Assembly: GCF_001077535.1 (NCBI RefSeq)
Contig: NZ_CP011968.1
Location: 496,001 to 560,000, forward strand
From: Clostridioides difficile ATCC 9689 = DSM 1296
GTDB taxonomy: Bacteria; Bacillota; Clostridia; Peptostreptococcales; Peptostreptococcaceae
Reading direction: 5' to 3'
DNA length: 64,000 nucleotides
The position numbers and the translations under genes were made by a program. The notes under the pieces were generated by a model. The model was given only the letters and a program-made list of their open reading frames with translations, was not told the DNA's origin and did not search any database. Positions 48,415-58,485 of the stretch are shown one piece after another. Within the stretch, counting starts at the first letter, position 1, and each line of letters starts with the position of its first letter.

Positions 48415-49837
48415 TTCAACATCAATGAAAGATATGAGTTATCAAGCTGTTATGGGAAGAAATAACGAAATAATGAAAAATGCAATCGGATTGGATTATT
48501 CTTCTTTTGAACAAGAGGGAATAGGGTTTGATTATGAGAAAATGATGAGTGAAACAGGATATACATTACAAGATATTGAAGCAATTCAATCACAGTATGC
48601 TGTTGGAAATACTCCTTTAATAGAGCTTAAAAATTTGACTAAATTAGCTAGAAAATGTGCTAAAGAAGGTAAAGGAGCTAGAATATTTGTAAAAGATGAA
48701 GCAATGAATGCATCTGGTAGTTTTAAAGCAAGAAGAGCAGCTACTGCAGTATATCATGCCAAACAAATGGGATATAAAGGTGTAATAGCAGCTACTAGTG
48801 GTAATTATGGTGCAGCTGTAGCATCACAAGCGGCAATGCAGGGATTAAAATGTATAATAGTTCAAGAATGTTATGATTCTAATGGTGTAGGTCAACCTGA
48901 AATCATAGAAAAAGCGCGAAAATGTGAGGCATATGGAGCAGAAGTTGTTCAGTTAACTGTTGGACCAGAGTTATTTTATACGTTCTTAGTTTTATTAGAA
49001 GAAACAGGCTATTTTAACGCATCATTATATTCACCATTTGGAATTGCAGGTGTAGAAACTTTAGGTTATGAGTTAGCTATCCAATTTAGAGAAAAGTATA
49101 AAAAAGACCCTGATATAGTTGTTTGTACAAATGCAGGTGGTGGTAATCTTACTGGAACTGCAAGAGGATTGATAAAAGCTGGTTCTATTAATACTAAAGT
49201 AGTAGGAGCAAGTGTAGATTTAAAAGGATTACACATGGCTAGTGATAATCAATTTAATAAAAAATCATTTACAACAGGACATACAGGTTTTGGGATACCA
49301 TACTGTACATGGCCTGATAGGTCAGATGTACCTAGGTCTGCAGCTAGACCACTTAGATATATGGATAGATATGTATTAGTAAAACAAGGAGAAGTTTTTT
49401 ATACAACTGAATTATTGGCACAGCTAGAAGGTATAGAAAGAGGTCCAGCAGGAAATACATCTTTAGCAGCAGCATTCTCTTTAGCTCAAGAGCTAGATGA
49501 GGATAAAGCTATAGTGGTACAAGAAACAGAATATACGGGTGCAGGTAAACATATATGTCCACAACTTACCTTTGCAAGAGAAAATGGAATAGATATAAAA
49601 TTTGGAAATCCAAGAGAAGAAATTGCAGGAGTAAACTTAATATTACCAGAAAGACCAGAATTATTGAAATGTGTTGATATTGATATGAATAAAATAAGAA
49701 AGTCATTTATAAAAAATTGTATATCTAATAATCACATTGATAATATTGATAAGCTAAGTAATCGAGATATAGAATTTTTAATGGAAGAAGTAAAAAGTTC
49801 AAGAGATTTTGTTGTTGATGTATTAAATAATTTATAG
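48407..49837 (+). CDS. ortB: 2-amino-4-oxopentanoate thiolase, beta subunit (PLP)
   Basis: A frame is open from 48392, but GGAGGT lies just before the ATG at 48407 (476 residues). It is a fold-type II PLP enzyme: the PLP lysine is in NASGSFKARRAA near residue 106, with ATSGNYGAAVASQAA near 130 and a phosphate loop in CTNAGGGNLTGTA near 247. It is the catalytic partner of OrtA. It is unusual in being a thiolase that depends on PLP. Confidence 0.93.
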   Translation: MNNSTSMKDMSYQAVMGRNNEIMKNAIGLDYSSFEQEGIGFDYEKMMSETGYTLQDIEAIQSQYAVGNTPLIELKNLTKLARKCAKEGKGARIFVKDEAMNASGSFKARRAATAVYHAKQMGYKGVIAATSGNYGAAVASQAAMQGLKCIIVQECYDSNGVGQPEIIEKARKCEAYGAEVVQLTVGPELFYTFLVLLEETGYFNASLYSPFGIAGVETLGYELAIQFREKYKKDPDIVVCTNAGGGNLTGTARGLIKAGSINTKVVGASVDLKGLHMASDNQFNKKSFTTGHTGFGIPYCTWPDRSDVPRSAARPLRYMDRYVLVKQGEVFYTTELLAQLEGIERGPAGNTSLAAAFSLAQELDEDKAIVVQETEYTGAGKHICPQLTFARENGIDIKFGNPREEIAGVNLILPERPELLKCVDIDMNKIRKSFIKNCISNNHIDNIDKLSNRDIEFLMEEVKSSRDFVVDVLNNL

Positions 49838-49914
49838 TAATTATTGTTTTTTAATTTAATATAAAATAAAAATTCAGAAAATTCGATTAAATCAATACGA
49901 ATGGAGGAATGTTC

Positions 49915-50289
49915 ATGAAAAAAAGAGAGGATGATTTTGAAGTTAGAAGAAAACATCTTCAAGAACTGAGTGAGGATGAGTTAAAAGAAAGGTTTTGGAG
50001 TTTAGCTACCCAGATAGTAGAACCAATGATAGAACTTGGTAAAAAGAATACAACACCATCAATAGAAAGGTCTGTCTTGTTGAGAATGGGATTTTCTTCT
50101 CTTGAAGTAAAACCTATTTTAGAAGGGGTTATGGAAAGAGGTCTTATAGGTAAAGGAGCAGGGCATGTAGTTTATAAATTGGCTAAATCTAAAAATATAA
50201 CGGTTAGAGAAGCAGGTTTGTTATTAGTTAAGGGTGAATATTGGGATGAAGTTACATGTTTATTTAGAGAAGGGGTAGAATCATGTTAA
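49915..50289 (+). CDS. oraS: D-ornithine 4,5-aminomutase, small subunit
   Basis: An in-frame ATG at 49909 overlaps the ribosome site, so the ATG at 49915 (7 bases after GGAGG) is preferred; this gives 124 residues. The sequence, for example RRKHLQELSEDELKERFW and VVYKLAKSKNITVREAGLLL, fits OraS. It supports OraE in the adenosylcobalamin and PLP dependent mutase. Its end overlaps oraE by 7 bases. Confidence 0.93.
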   Translation: MKKREDDFEVRRKHLQELSEDELKERFWSLATQIVEPMIELGKKNTTPSIERSVLLRMGFSSLEVKPILEGVMERGLIGKGAGHVVYKLAKSKNITVREAGLLLVKGEYWDEVTCLFREGVESC

Positions 50290-52487
50290 AGGAAAATAAA
50301 AAATTGGATATAGACTATATATTAAAAGATTTGGATAAATATAAACCAAAACGAAGAGGTTGGGTTTGGAGAGAACACTTGGAAAATCTTGAAATGGGAC
50401 CTTTTAAATATAAAGACTGTACAAAACCTTTAAAGAAGAGTGTAGGGCTACCATCATCTAAGTATTTCAATAATATAGACCCTCAACCAAGTCCAGTTAT
50501 TACTACTGAAATAGCTTCTGGTAGATTTGAGGATGATATAAGAAGAATGAGAATGGCAGCTCATCATGGAGCTGACCATCTAATGGTTATCAGAACTGCT
50601 GGACAATCACATTTTGATGGGCTTATAGAAGGAACTCCACAAGGTATAGGTGGAGTTCCAATAACAAGAAAACAAGTAAGAGCTCAAAGGAAGGCTCTTG
50701 ATTTTATAGAAGAAGAAGTTGGTAGACCTATTAATTACCATTCATATGTAAGTGGTGTTGCTGGTCCTGAAGTAGCAGTAATGTTTGCTGAGGAAGGAGT
50801 CAATGGAGCACATCAAGACCCACAATATAATGTTCTGTATAGGAATATAAACATGGTAAGGTCTTTTGTAGATGCTTGTGAGGCAAAGAAAATAATGGCT
50901 TTTGCCAATATAGCTCAAATTGATGGAGCACATAATGCTAATGCTACTGCTAGAGAAGCATGGAAGGTAATGCCTGAACTTATGGTTCAACACGCTTTAA
51001 ACTCTATATTCTCAGAAAAAATAGGTATAGATAAAAGTAATATATGCTTATCAACAGTTCCACCAACAGCACCTCCAGCACCATGTTTAAAAATAGACTT
51101 ACCTTACGCTGTTGCACTTAGAGAGTTATTTAGTGATTATAAGATGAGAGCTCAAATGAATACTAAATATATGGAATCATCAACTAGAGAAGCAACAGTT
51201 ACTCATGTATTAAACTTATTAACATCAGTATTAACTAGAGCTGACATACAATCAACTATAACACCTGATGAAGGTAGAAATGTACCTTGGCATATATACA
51301 ATATAGAAGCATGTGATACAGCAAAGCAAGCTTTAGTTGGTATGGATGGGCTTATGGATATGATAGAACTTAAAGATGTCGGTGAATTAAGAGACAAAGC
51401 AAGAGAACTTAAAGAAAGAGCTGTATTATATATGGAAGAAATATCTGAAGTTGGTGGATATTTTGAATCTGTGGAACAAGGATTTTTTGTTGATTCTGGA
51501 AATTATCCAGAAAGAAATGGTGATGGAATATCTAGAAAAATAAAAGGTGGAGTTGGTGAAGGTACTGTTTATGAAAGAGAAGAAGATTATTTAGCACCTG
51601 TAACTGCTCACTTTGGATACAATAATGTAGCTCAATATGATGAAAATGCTATAGATAATCCATCAATGTTAATAGATGGATGTACATTTGAAAATCCAGA
51701 CAAAATAATATATATTGATGAGCTTGACGATTTTGATAATGTAGAAAATAGACTAAAAGAATCATATGAGTACAGAAATGGAACTAAAATTAAGCCTGAA
51801 ATGGAATGGTGTGCAGATGGAATTGTAATGATAACAATGATGCTTCCTACTGATAAAAGAACAGCAGAGTTTGCAGCTTTGGAATTTGTCAAAAAAATGA
51901 ACTTACAAGAAATTGAGGTCATAAGTAGAGAAGTTATGCATGAATCTGAAGGGACTAGAATAGAAGTGAAAGGAAGAGTTCCGTTTGATATAGATTTAAA
52001 CAATTTAGTAATACCAGAAGAACCTAAGGTACTAACTGATGAAGAAATAAGAGCAGATATAGAAGAAAAACCTATGAAAATAGTTTCAGCTACGGTTGGA
52101 GAAGATGAACATTCAGTTGGTTTAAGAGAAATAATAGATATAAAACATGGAGGTATTGAAAAATATGGCATAGAATGCCACTATCTAGGGACTTCTGTAC
52201 CTGTAGAAAAATTGGTAGATGCAGCGATTGAACTGAATGCAGATGCAATACTTGCATCTACAATAATAAGTCATGATGATATTCACTATAAAAACATGAA
52301 AAAATTACACGATTATTGTGTAGAAAAAGGTATAAGAGATAAAGTAATGATTGCGTGTGGAGGAACACAAGTAACACCTGAAATAGCTGTTGAACAAGGC
52401 ATAGATGCTGGATTTGGAAGAAACAGCAAAGGCATACATGTAGCCACTTTCTTAGTTGAAAAAAGAAGAGAAATGAGTAATAAATAA
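50283..52487 (+). CDS. oraE: D-ornithine 4,5-aminomutase, large subunit
   Basis: The protein has 734 residues. The N-terminal TIM barrel (residues about 60-400) contains TAPPAPCLKIDLPYAVALRE. The C-terminal cobalamin-binding domain carries the DxHxxG motif as DEHSVG, with His610 as the probable cobalt ligand. Lys621, 11 residues later, is the probable PLP lysine; the same 11-residue distance exists in the known enzyme. It moves the terminal amino group of D-ornithine to C4, giving 2,4-diaminopentanoate. Start and stop overlap with both neighbours. Confidence 0.95.
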   Translation: MLKENKKLDIDYILKDLDKYKPKRRGWVWREHLENLEMGPFKYKDCTKPLKKSVGLPSSKYFNNIDPQPSPVITTEIASGRFEDDIRRMRMAAHHGADHLMVIRTAGQSHFDGLIEGTPQGIGGVPITRKQVRAQRKALDFIEEEVGRPINYHSYVSGVAGPEVAVMFAEEGVNGAHQDPQYNVLYRNINMVRSFVDACEAKKIMAFANIAQIDGAHNANATAREAWKVMPELMVQHALNSIFSEKIGIDKSNICLSTVPPTAPPAPCLKIDLPYAVALRELFSDYKMRAQMNTKYMESSTREATVTHVLNLLTSVLTRADIQSTITPDEGRNVPWHIYNIEACDTAKQALVGMDGLMDMIELKDVGELRDKARELKERAVLYMEEISEVGGYFESVEQGFFVDSGNYPERNGDGISRKIKGGVGEGTVYEREEDYLAPVTAHFGYNNVAQYDENAIDNPSMLIDGCTFENPDKIIYIDELDDFDNVENRLKESYEYRNGTKIKPEMEWCADGIVMITMMLPTDKRTAEFAALEFVKKMNLQEIEVISREVMHESEGTRIEVKGRVPFDIDLNNLVIPEEPKVLTDEEIRADIEEKPMKIVSATVGEDEHSVGLREIIDIKHGGIEKYGIECHYLGTSVPVEKLVDAAIELNADAILASTIISHDDIHYKNMKKLHDYCVEKGIRDKVMIACGGTQVTPEIAVEQGIDAGFGRNSKGIHVATFLVEKRREMSNK

Positions 52488-53896
52488 TGGAAAATAGCAA
52501 AGTTTCTTTAAAAATAGATGTGTTGGTAGCTGAAATTGGAAGTACTACTACAGTGGTAAACGCTTTCCACGATATTAATACTAACAATCCTATATTTTTG
52601 GGTCAAGGTCAAGCTCCAACAACAGTGTTTGAAGGTGGCGATGTAAGAAATGGCTTATCAGGTGCTATTAAAGATTTAGCTAATAAATTATCTGTAGATG
52701 ATATAGAGTATAATGATATGTTTGCAACTTCTAGTGCAGCTGGTGGATTAAAAATGACTGTTCATGGATTAGTCTATGATATGACAGTAAAAGCAGCTAA
52801 AGAAGCAGCTTTAGGGGCTGGAGCTGTTATTCGTCAAATAACATCAGGTAGAATTAAAAGAACTGATTTAAATAAAATAAAAGAAATAAACCCAAACATA
52901 ATTTTAATAGCTGGTGGAGTCGATTATGGAGAAAGAGATACAGCTATTTATAATGCAGAAATGATAGCTTCTATGAATCTAGGCATACCAGTTATATATG
53001 CTGGTAATGTTGAAAATCAAGAGGAAATAAGGTTAATATTTGAAGATACTAATTATAAGCTTTATATAACTGAAAATGTATACCCTAAAATAGATTTATT
53101 GAATATAGAACCTACAAGAAGAATCATTCAAAGTGTATTTGAAGAACACATAACTACAGCACCAGGAATGAAATACATTAAAGAAATGGTTAATGAAAAT
53201 ATTACTCCAACCCCAGGAGCTGTAATGGAAGCTTCTAAACTTTTATATAAAAATATTGGAGATTTATTAACTCTGGATGTAGGTGGAGCAACTACTGATG
53301 TACATTCTGTTACAGATGGAAGTGACTATATTAATAAAATTTTGGTTAATCCTGAACCTACTGCAAAGAGAAGTGTTGAGGGGGATTTAGGTGTATATGT
53401 AAATATGAAGAATATAGTAGAAGTTATAGGTAAAGAAAACTTACAAAGTGAACTATCTATAGATATTGATGCAGTAATAGAGAATTATCCTCCAATACCA
53501 AAATCAAAAGAAGAAATATTATTTGTTGAGAGGTTGACAAAAGAAGCTGTTGTTAAAGCTATGCTAAGACATTCAGGAAAAATAAGAAATATCTATGGAA
53601 CAACTGGAAAAGTCAAAATTGCAGAAGGGAAAGATTTAACAGAAGTAAGATATATAGTTGGTACAGGGGGAGCACTTACTAGGCTCCCTAGTAGAATTGA
53701 AATATTAGATAATATGCTCAAATACAATAAAAATAATGAATTACTATTTCCAAAGGAAAAAACAAAGATATTAATAGATAATGACTATATTATGGCATCT
53801 ATGGGTGTTTTATCTAAAAAATATGAAGAAGCATCTCTTAAGCTCCTGTTAAAAAGTTTGAATTTTGAGGAGGAAAGATTATGTATCCTAGGTTAG
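52487..53896 (+). CDS. MutL/GlmL-type reactivating factor for the aminomutase
   Basis: The protein has 469 residues and its ATG overlaps the oraE stop. It is an ASKHA-fold ATPase of the glutamate-mutase MutL family: VLVAEIGSTTTVVNAF at the N-terminus, ILIAGGVDYGERDTA near 140, LTLDVGGATTDVHSV near 262 and YIVGTGGALTRLPS near 388. Proteins of this family are thought to exchange damaged cobalamin in a partner mutase. Its place directly behind oraE makes OraSE the likely client. It overlaps the racemase gene by 16 bases. Confidence 0.87.
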   Translation: MENSKVSLKIDVLVAEIGSTTTVVNAFHDINTNNPIFLGQGQAPTTVFEGGDVRNGLSGAIKDLANKLSVDDIEYNDMFATSSAAGGLKMTVHGLVYDMTVKAAKEAALGAGAVIRQITSGRIKRTDLNKIKEINPNIILIAGGVDYGERDTAIYNAEMIASMNLGIPVIYAGNVENQEEIRLIFEDTNYKLYITENVYPKIDLLNIEPTRRIIQSVFEEHITTAPGMKYIKEMVNENITPTPGAVMEASKLLYKNIGDLLTLDVGGATTDVHSVTDGSDYINKILVNPEPTAKRSVEGDLGVYVNMKNIVEVIGKENLQSELSIDIDAVIENYPPIPKSKEEILFVERLTKEAVVKAMLRHSGKIRNIYGTTGKVKIAEGKDLTEVRYIVGTGGALTRLPSRIEILDNMLKYNKNNELLFPKEKTKILIDNDYIMASMGVLSKKYEEASLKLLLKSLNFEEERLCILG

Positions 53897-54945
53897 AAAT
53901 AGATATAGAAAAGTTAAAGCATAATGCAAAATTAATTTCGCAGATGTGTCATGAAAGAAATATTAAGATATCTTTTGTTACTAAATCATTTTGTGCACAA
54001 AAAGAAATAGTAGAAGAAATATGTAGTGAAGGAATAGACCATATAGCAGATTCAAGAATACAAAACTTAAAAAATTTACAAGATATAAATCTACCTAAGA
54101 TATTGATTAGAATCCCAATGTTAAGTGAATTAGAAGAAGTTATCAATTATTGCGATATTAGTTTTAACTCAGAATTAGGAACAATAAAGAAATTAAATGA
54201 ATTATGTGAAAGTAAAAATATTATTCATAAGATAGTTCTTATGTTTGACTTAGGCGATTTACGAGAAGGATACTTTTATGAAGAAGACTTTTTTAATAAT
54301 GTAAGAGAGATAGTAAGATTAAAAAATATTGAAATAATTGGTATAGCTACAAACTTAACCTGTTATGGAGCTATTATACCATCTAGGGAAAATATAGGCA
54401 GACTGGTAAGTATAGCAAAAAGAATGGAAGAAAAATTTGGAATAAATCTAGAAATAGTATCTGGAGGTAATTCAAGTTCGATTCATCTGTTGATAAATAA
54501 TAATATGCCAGAAGGTATTACTAATTTGAGAATAGGCGAGTCCATTCTACTTGGTAGAGAAACGGCATACGGTGAAAATATAAATGGAACATATCAAGAT
54601 GCATTTAAATTAATATGCCAAGTAGTTGAATGTAAAGAAAAACCATCAGTTCCTATTGGAGAAATAGGAGTTGATGCCTTTAGAAATAAACCTGTTTATG
54701 AAGATAAGGGAATCTTAAAAAGGGCAATCATAGCTATAGGTAAACAAGATATAAATATTGACTCTTTAATTCCAATAGACACTGATATAAAAATATTAGG
54801 GGCAAGTTCAGACCACATGATACTAGATGTAAGTAACACAAAATATGATTATAAATTAGGTGACAATTTAGAATTTTTATTAACTTATGGGGGTATCATG
54901 TCATCTAGTACGAGCAAATATGTTTCAAAAAAAATTATAGTGTAG
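53881..54945 (+). CDS. orr: Ornithine racemase
   Basis: The protein has 354 residues of the alanine-racemase TIM-barrel PLP type. The PLP lysine is in SFVTKSFCAQ near residue 39, and GGNSSSIHLL and NLRIGESILLGRE near 195-225 are phosphate-binding parts. It converts L-ornithine to D-ornithine, the substrate of OraSE. GAGGAGG precedes the ATG inside the end of the previous gene. Confidence 0.92.
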   Translation: MYPRLEIDIEKLKHNAKLISQMCHERNIKISFVTKSFCAQKEIVEEICSEGIDHIADSRIQNLKNLQDINLPKILIRIPMLSELEEVINYCDISFNSELGTIKKLNELCESKNIIHKIVLMFDLGDLREGYFYEEDFFNNVREIVRLKNIEIIGIATNLTCYGAIIPSRENIGRLVSIAKRMEEKFGINLEIVSGGNSSSIHLLINNNMPEGITNLRIGESILLGRETAYGENINGTYQDAFKLICQVVECKEKPSVPIGEIGVDAFRNKPVYEDKGILKRAIIAIGKQDINIDSLIPIDTDIKILGASSDHMILDVSNTKYDYKLGDNLEFLLTYGGIMSSSTSKYVSKKIIV

Positions 54946-54974
54946 TGTTTAAATAATTAGGAGGAAACTATTTT

Positions 54975-56396
54975 ATGAAAGAGCGAGAATGTAGAAAAGC
55001 AAGTCTGTTTGATGCAATGATACCAATTACTTGTTTGATATTATTTTTAAGTCTAGGAGTATTAGTGTATGGTTCATCACCTCATGTACCACTAATAGGA
55101 GCAGCAGCAGTAGCAGGACTTGTGGCTGTATATAGACTTGGATTTAAATGGAAAGAGTTAGAATTAAGTATGTTTAATAGTATAAAGATGGCAATGCAAG
55201 CAATCTTAATCATAATTATAATAGGCGTACTTATAGGAACTTGGATAGTAAGTGGAGTAGTTCCATGTATGATTTACTGGGGACTAAAAATTTTATCACC
55301 AAATATTTTTTTAGTAGCATCAACATTAGTCTGTGCAATAGTATCTCTTGCGACAGGTTCATCTTGGAGCACAATGGGTACAGTAGGAGTAGCTCTTTTA
55401 GGCATTGGTCAAAGTTTAGGTATGCCAATTGGATTAATCGTAGGTTCTATAATATCTGGAGCTTACTTTGGAGATAAACTATCACCTTTATCTGAAACGA
55501 CTAACTTAGCTCCAGCAATGGCAGGAACAGATTTGTTTACACATATAAAATATATGCTATATTCGACTATACCATCATTATTAATTTGTTTAGTAATTTA
55601 TGGTGTAATTGGAATGAAGTATTCAGGTCAAGCACTAGATATAAAACAAATAGAATTAATTAGGTCTACATTAGATTCTACATTTAATACTTTATCACCA
55701 GTATTATTATTAGCTCCAGCAATAGTAATTGGATTAGTTGTATTTAAAGTTCCTGCTATACCAGGGCTTATAGTAGGTGCTGTATTGGGAGTATTGTTTG
55801 CAGTAGTTTTTCAAGGAGAATCTATGAATACGATATTAGATGCAGCACAAAATGGATATGTTTCGTCAACACAAATACAAGAGGTAGATGCTTTATTATC
55901 TAAAGGTGGGATTATGAATATGATGTCCACTGTATCCTTAACAATATGCGCTTTATCTCTTGGAGGTATTTTAGAAAAAACAGGTATGCTTGAAGTAGTA
56001 GCGTCTTCTTTACTAAGATTAGCAAAGGGTGTATTTGGAACAGTATTATGTACTATGGTAACTTGTACAATTACCAATATAATAGCAGGTGAACAATATC
56101 TATCTATAGTTATACCAGGAAGAATGTATAATAAGGAATATAAAAAGAGAGGTATACATCCTAAGATGTTGTCGAGAGCTTTAGAAGATAGTGGAACTTT
56201 AACTTCTCCATTAGTACCATGGAATACATGCGGGGCGTATATAACAGCAACATTAGGTGTATCTGCACTAACATATGGTCCATACGCTTTATTAAATATT
56301 ATAAATCCAATAGTATCTTTAGTATTAATTGCATGTAAGTTTAAAATAGCAAGAATAGAAGATGAACCTGAAACTTGTTTAAATTTTGATGTTTGA
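54975..56396 (+). CDS. NhaC-family antiporter at the end of the ornithine operon
   Basis: The protein has 473 residues and about 11 spans. SLATGSSWSTMGTVGVALLG and ISGAYFGDKLSPLSETTNLA near residues 120-180 are NhaC signatures, as in the antiporter at 39816. It follows orr by 29 bases and shares its terminator. An amino-acid or product exchange role, for example ornithine uptake or alanine export, would fit the operon, but Na+/H+ exchange is the family default. Confidence 0.88.
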   Translation: MKERECRKASLFDAMIPITCLILFLSLGVLVYGSSPHVPLIGAAAVAGLVAVYRLGFKWKELELSMFNSIKMAMQAILIIIIIGVLIGTWIVSGVVPCMIYWGLKILSPNIFLVASTLVCAIVSLATGSSWSTMGTVGVALLGIGQSLGMPIGLIVGSIISGAYFGDKLSPLSETTNLAPAMAGTDLFTHIKYMLYSTIPSLLICLVIYGVIGMKYSGQALDIKQIELIRSTLDSTFNTLSPVLLLAPAIVIGLVVFKVPAIPGLIVGAVLGVLFAVVFQGESMNTILDAAQNGYVSSTQIQEVDALLSKGGIMNMMSTVSLTICALSLGGILEKTGMLEVVASSLLRLAKGVFGTVLCTMVTCTITNIIAGEQYLSIVIPGRMYNKEYKKRGIHPKMLSRALEDSGTLTSPLVPWNTCGAYITATLGVSALTYGPYALLNIINPIVSLVLIACKFKIARIEDEPETCLNFDV

Positions 56397-56442
56397 TATT
56401 TTAATTGTTTGTATAAATTTTTTATAGAAAAAGATTTCTTTT

Positions 56443-56473
56443 AGACTTGCCTAAAAATTAGGCAAGTCTTTTA
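56443..56473 (+). terminator. Terminator of the ornithine operon
   Basis: A 12-bp perfect stem (56443-56454 with 56458-56469) with a three-base loop is followed by TTTTAA. Confidence 0.85.
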
Positions 56474-56659
56474 AGTATGTTCTGATTATAAGAGCACTGT
56501 GTGACAAGAATGATGAGATTGTTTTTGCTATACTTTCGATATAAGAAATGGAAGGAGGTTATGTTTTATATTCATATGAAATAATTAGTTACACAGTGAA
56601 TTTTCGTATAATTTGGTATAAAAAGATTAGAAATGAAAATAAAGTAATGGAGGAATAAA

Positions 56660-57124
56660 ATGACTAGAATATCCAATATAACAATAGCTGAACAATCTGA
56701 GTACTGTTTTTTGGCAATACGAAAAACAATTGACTTTATGGTAGAGTTTTCAGAGTTTTCAAAACAAAGTTTTGAAAAAATTTCTAAATATCTGGAGGAG
56801 AGAGGAATTTTATCTTCAGGAGCACCGATTGTATGTTTTCATAACATGGATTTAGCAAAATTGGATGTTGAAGTAGGGTTTCCTGTAGCCACTTATATAG
56901 ATGGGAAAAATGAGATTCTACAAAGGATTGTTCCTGCACAGAAAATAATAACTGCAATTGATTTAGGACCTTATGAATTACAAGACCCTACTTTAGAAGA
57001 CTTATTTTCATGGGCAAATAGCAATGGATATAAACTTCATGGCGATATATATTACCAGTATTTAAATGATATCAATCGTCCAGCTAGTGAATATCTTACG
57101 AAAATGATGTTACCCATTATATAG
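56660..57124 (+). CDS. GyrI-like effector-binding domain protein
   Basis: The protein has 154 residues and GGAGG before its ATG. It has the GyrI/BacR-type small-molecule-binding fold: an N-terminal strand with EQSEYCFLAIRKTI, a middle region ending VEVGFPVATY, and the C-terminal ELQDPTLEDLFSWANSNGY and YYQYLND. No DNA-binding domain is attached, so it is a stand-alone effector-binding protein. Its ligand is unknown. Confidence 0.75.
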   Translation: MTRISNITIAEQSEYCFLAIRKTIDFMVEFSEFSKQSFEKISKYLEERGILSSGAPIVCFHNMDLAKLDVEVGFPVATYIDGKNEILQRIVPAQKIITAIDLGPYELQDPTLEDLFSWANSNGYKLHGDIYYQYLNDINRPASEYLTKMMLPII

Positions 57125-57421
57125 AAAGTTAAAGATTATCGTTTGTTAGTTGATAATTAGAAGAACATTTACTGCTACTACATAAATTTTATCCTAAATA
57201 ATATCAAGGTGATTTAATTTATGTATTCTAATGTAACTGTAGATAATCAATTTATAACTAACTTAGTGTAATTTAGATTTAATTTATTATTCTAATGTAA
57301 CCCCAATATATTGTTAAGGTCTACTTAAGATGCTCAAAAGGCTATGCTTAATTTATTGTTATATAATTTGTAGAGTGGTATAATTTAGAAGTGATACTAT
57401 ATAGATATATAGGGGGAAAAT
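57125..57421. other. Intergenic region with no recognised feature
   Basis: It is AT-rich. A short repeated phrase (TTATTCTAATGTAAC or TGTATTCTAATGTAAC) appears near 57222 and 57287. I see no gene. Confidence 0.4.
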
Positions 57422-57784
57422 ATGAAAATATATGATATATTAACACGTTTTTATATTCAAGATATAGAAAAAGCCATACCTTTTTATGAGAATCTTTTAA
57501 AAGAAAAATGTTCTTTGCGTTTTTCTTATAAAGAAGTTGGGTTAGAATTAGCGCAAATAGGAAATGTTTTACTATTATCTGGTTCTGATGATGCTCTTAA
57601 ACCATTTATAGAAACAAAATCTACTTTTATGGTTGATTCTGTTGATGAATGGAGAAGTTATCTATTGGATAATGGAGCAGTTGTAGTAAGAGATAAGAAA
57701 AAAGTTCCTACAGGATATAATATGACATTGAGACATCCAGATGGTACAATTATAGAATATGTTCAACATACAAAGCAGGATTAG
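57422..57784 (+). CDS. VOC (glyoxalase/bleomycin-resistance-like) protein
   Basis: The protein has 120 residues and GGGGG before the ATG. It shows the paired beta-alpha-beta-beta-beta pattern: LTRFYIQDIEKAIPFYENLL at the start and VDEWRSYLLDNGAVVVRD with LRHPDGTIIEYVQH at the end. The final Glu in IIEYVQH is a typical metal ligand. The fold covers many functions and this one cannot be narrowed. Confidence 0.8.
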   Translation: MKIYDILTRFYIQDIEKAIPFYENLLKEKCSLRFSYKEVGLELAQIGNVLLLSGSDDALKPFIETKSTFMVDSVDEWRSYLLDNGAVVVRDKKKVPTGYNMTLRHPDGTIIEYVQHTKQD

Positions 57785-57851
57785 TTAAAAATATATTTTA
57801 CTACTAAGTAACTAATTATAATATATTCTTCGGAAAACTGGAGGTAATTTT

Positions 57852-58466
57852 ATGAACGAAAAATGGTTGGAATGGGCGATAGAATTGCAAAGCATTGCTC
57901 AAGCCGGAATAACTTATGGGAAAGATATATACGACATAGAGCGATATGAGAGAATACGAGAAATTTCCGCCGAAATGATAGCATATAAAACTGACATATC
58001 AACAGAAAAAGTAAGAAATCTTTTTTGCAATGAAAGCGGATACCAAACTCCAAAACTTGATACCAGAGCCGTTATTTTTGAAAATGGAAAAATACTTCTT
58101 GTTAAAGAAAATACAGGGAAGTGGTCGCTTCCGGGTGGTTGGGTTGAAGTAAATTTATCAGTCAAGGAAAATACTATTAAAGAGGTCAAAGAAGAAGCTG
58201 GATTAGATATAACCGCCGACAGGATTATTGCAATTCAAGACCGTGCGAAACACAATTTACCTATATATGCTTACGGAGTATGCAAAATATTTGTTCTTTG
58301 TACCGTTATCGGGGGTACATTCAAAGAAAATATAGAAACTACGGAGTTTTCTTATTTCTCCGAAAATGAACTTCCTGAACTCGCCACAGAAAAAAATACA
58401 GAAGAACAGATTAAAATGTGCTTTGAAGCATGTCGTACAGACACTTGGACAGTGATTTTCGATTAG
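57852..58466 (+). CDS. Nudix hydrolase with N-terminal Nudix_hydro_N domain
   Basis: The protein has 204 residues and TGGAGG before the ATG. Residues 1-60 (WLEWAIELQSIAQAGITYG) are the N-terminal domain found in hydrolases of X-linked nucleoside diphosphates. The Nudix box near residues 95-117 reads GGWVEVNLSVKENTIKEVKE followed by EAGL. The catalytic EVxEE core is kept, but the usual GE at the seventh and eighth positions is NL and the usual Arg is Lys. The base composition is a little richer in G+C than the neighbours upstream. Confidence 0.8.
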   Translation: MNEKWLEWAIELQSIAQAGITYGKDIYDIERYERIREISAEMIAYKTDISTEKVRNLFCNESGYQTPKLDTRAVIFENGKILLVKENTGKWSLPGGWVEVNLSVKENTIKEVKEEAGLDITADRIIAIQDRAKHNLPIYAYGVCKIFVLCTVIGGTFKENIETTEFSYFSENELPELATEKNTEEQIKMCFEACRTDTWTVIFD

Positions 58467-58485
58467 GTTAATTAAGGAGAAATTA

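Noticed and set aside
51632-52171. 179-codon minus-strand frame within oraE
   Set aside because: It is a Ser/Ile-rich shadow of the conserved aminomutase frame.
56545-56655. 36-codon ORF starting MEGGYVLYSY before the GyrI-like gene
   Set aside because: No convincing ribosome site precedes it and it shows no domain; it is probably leader sequence.
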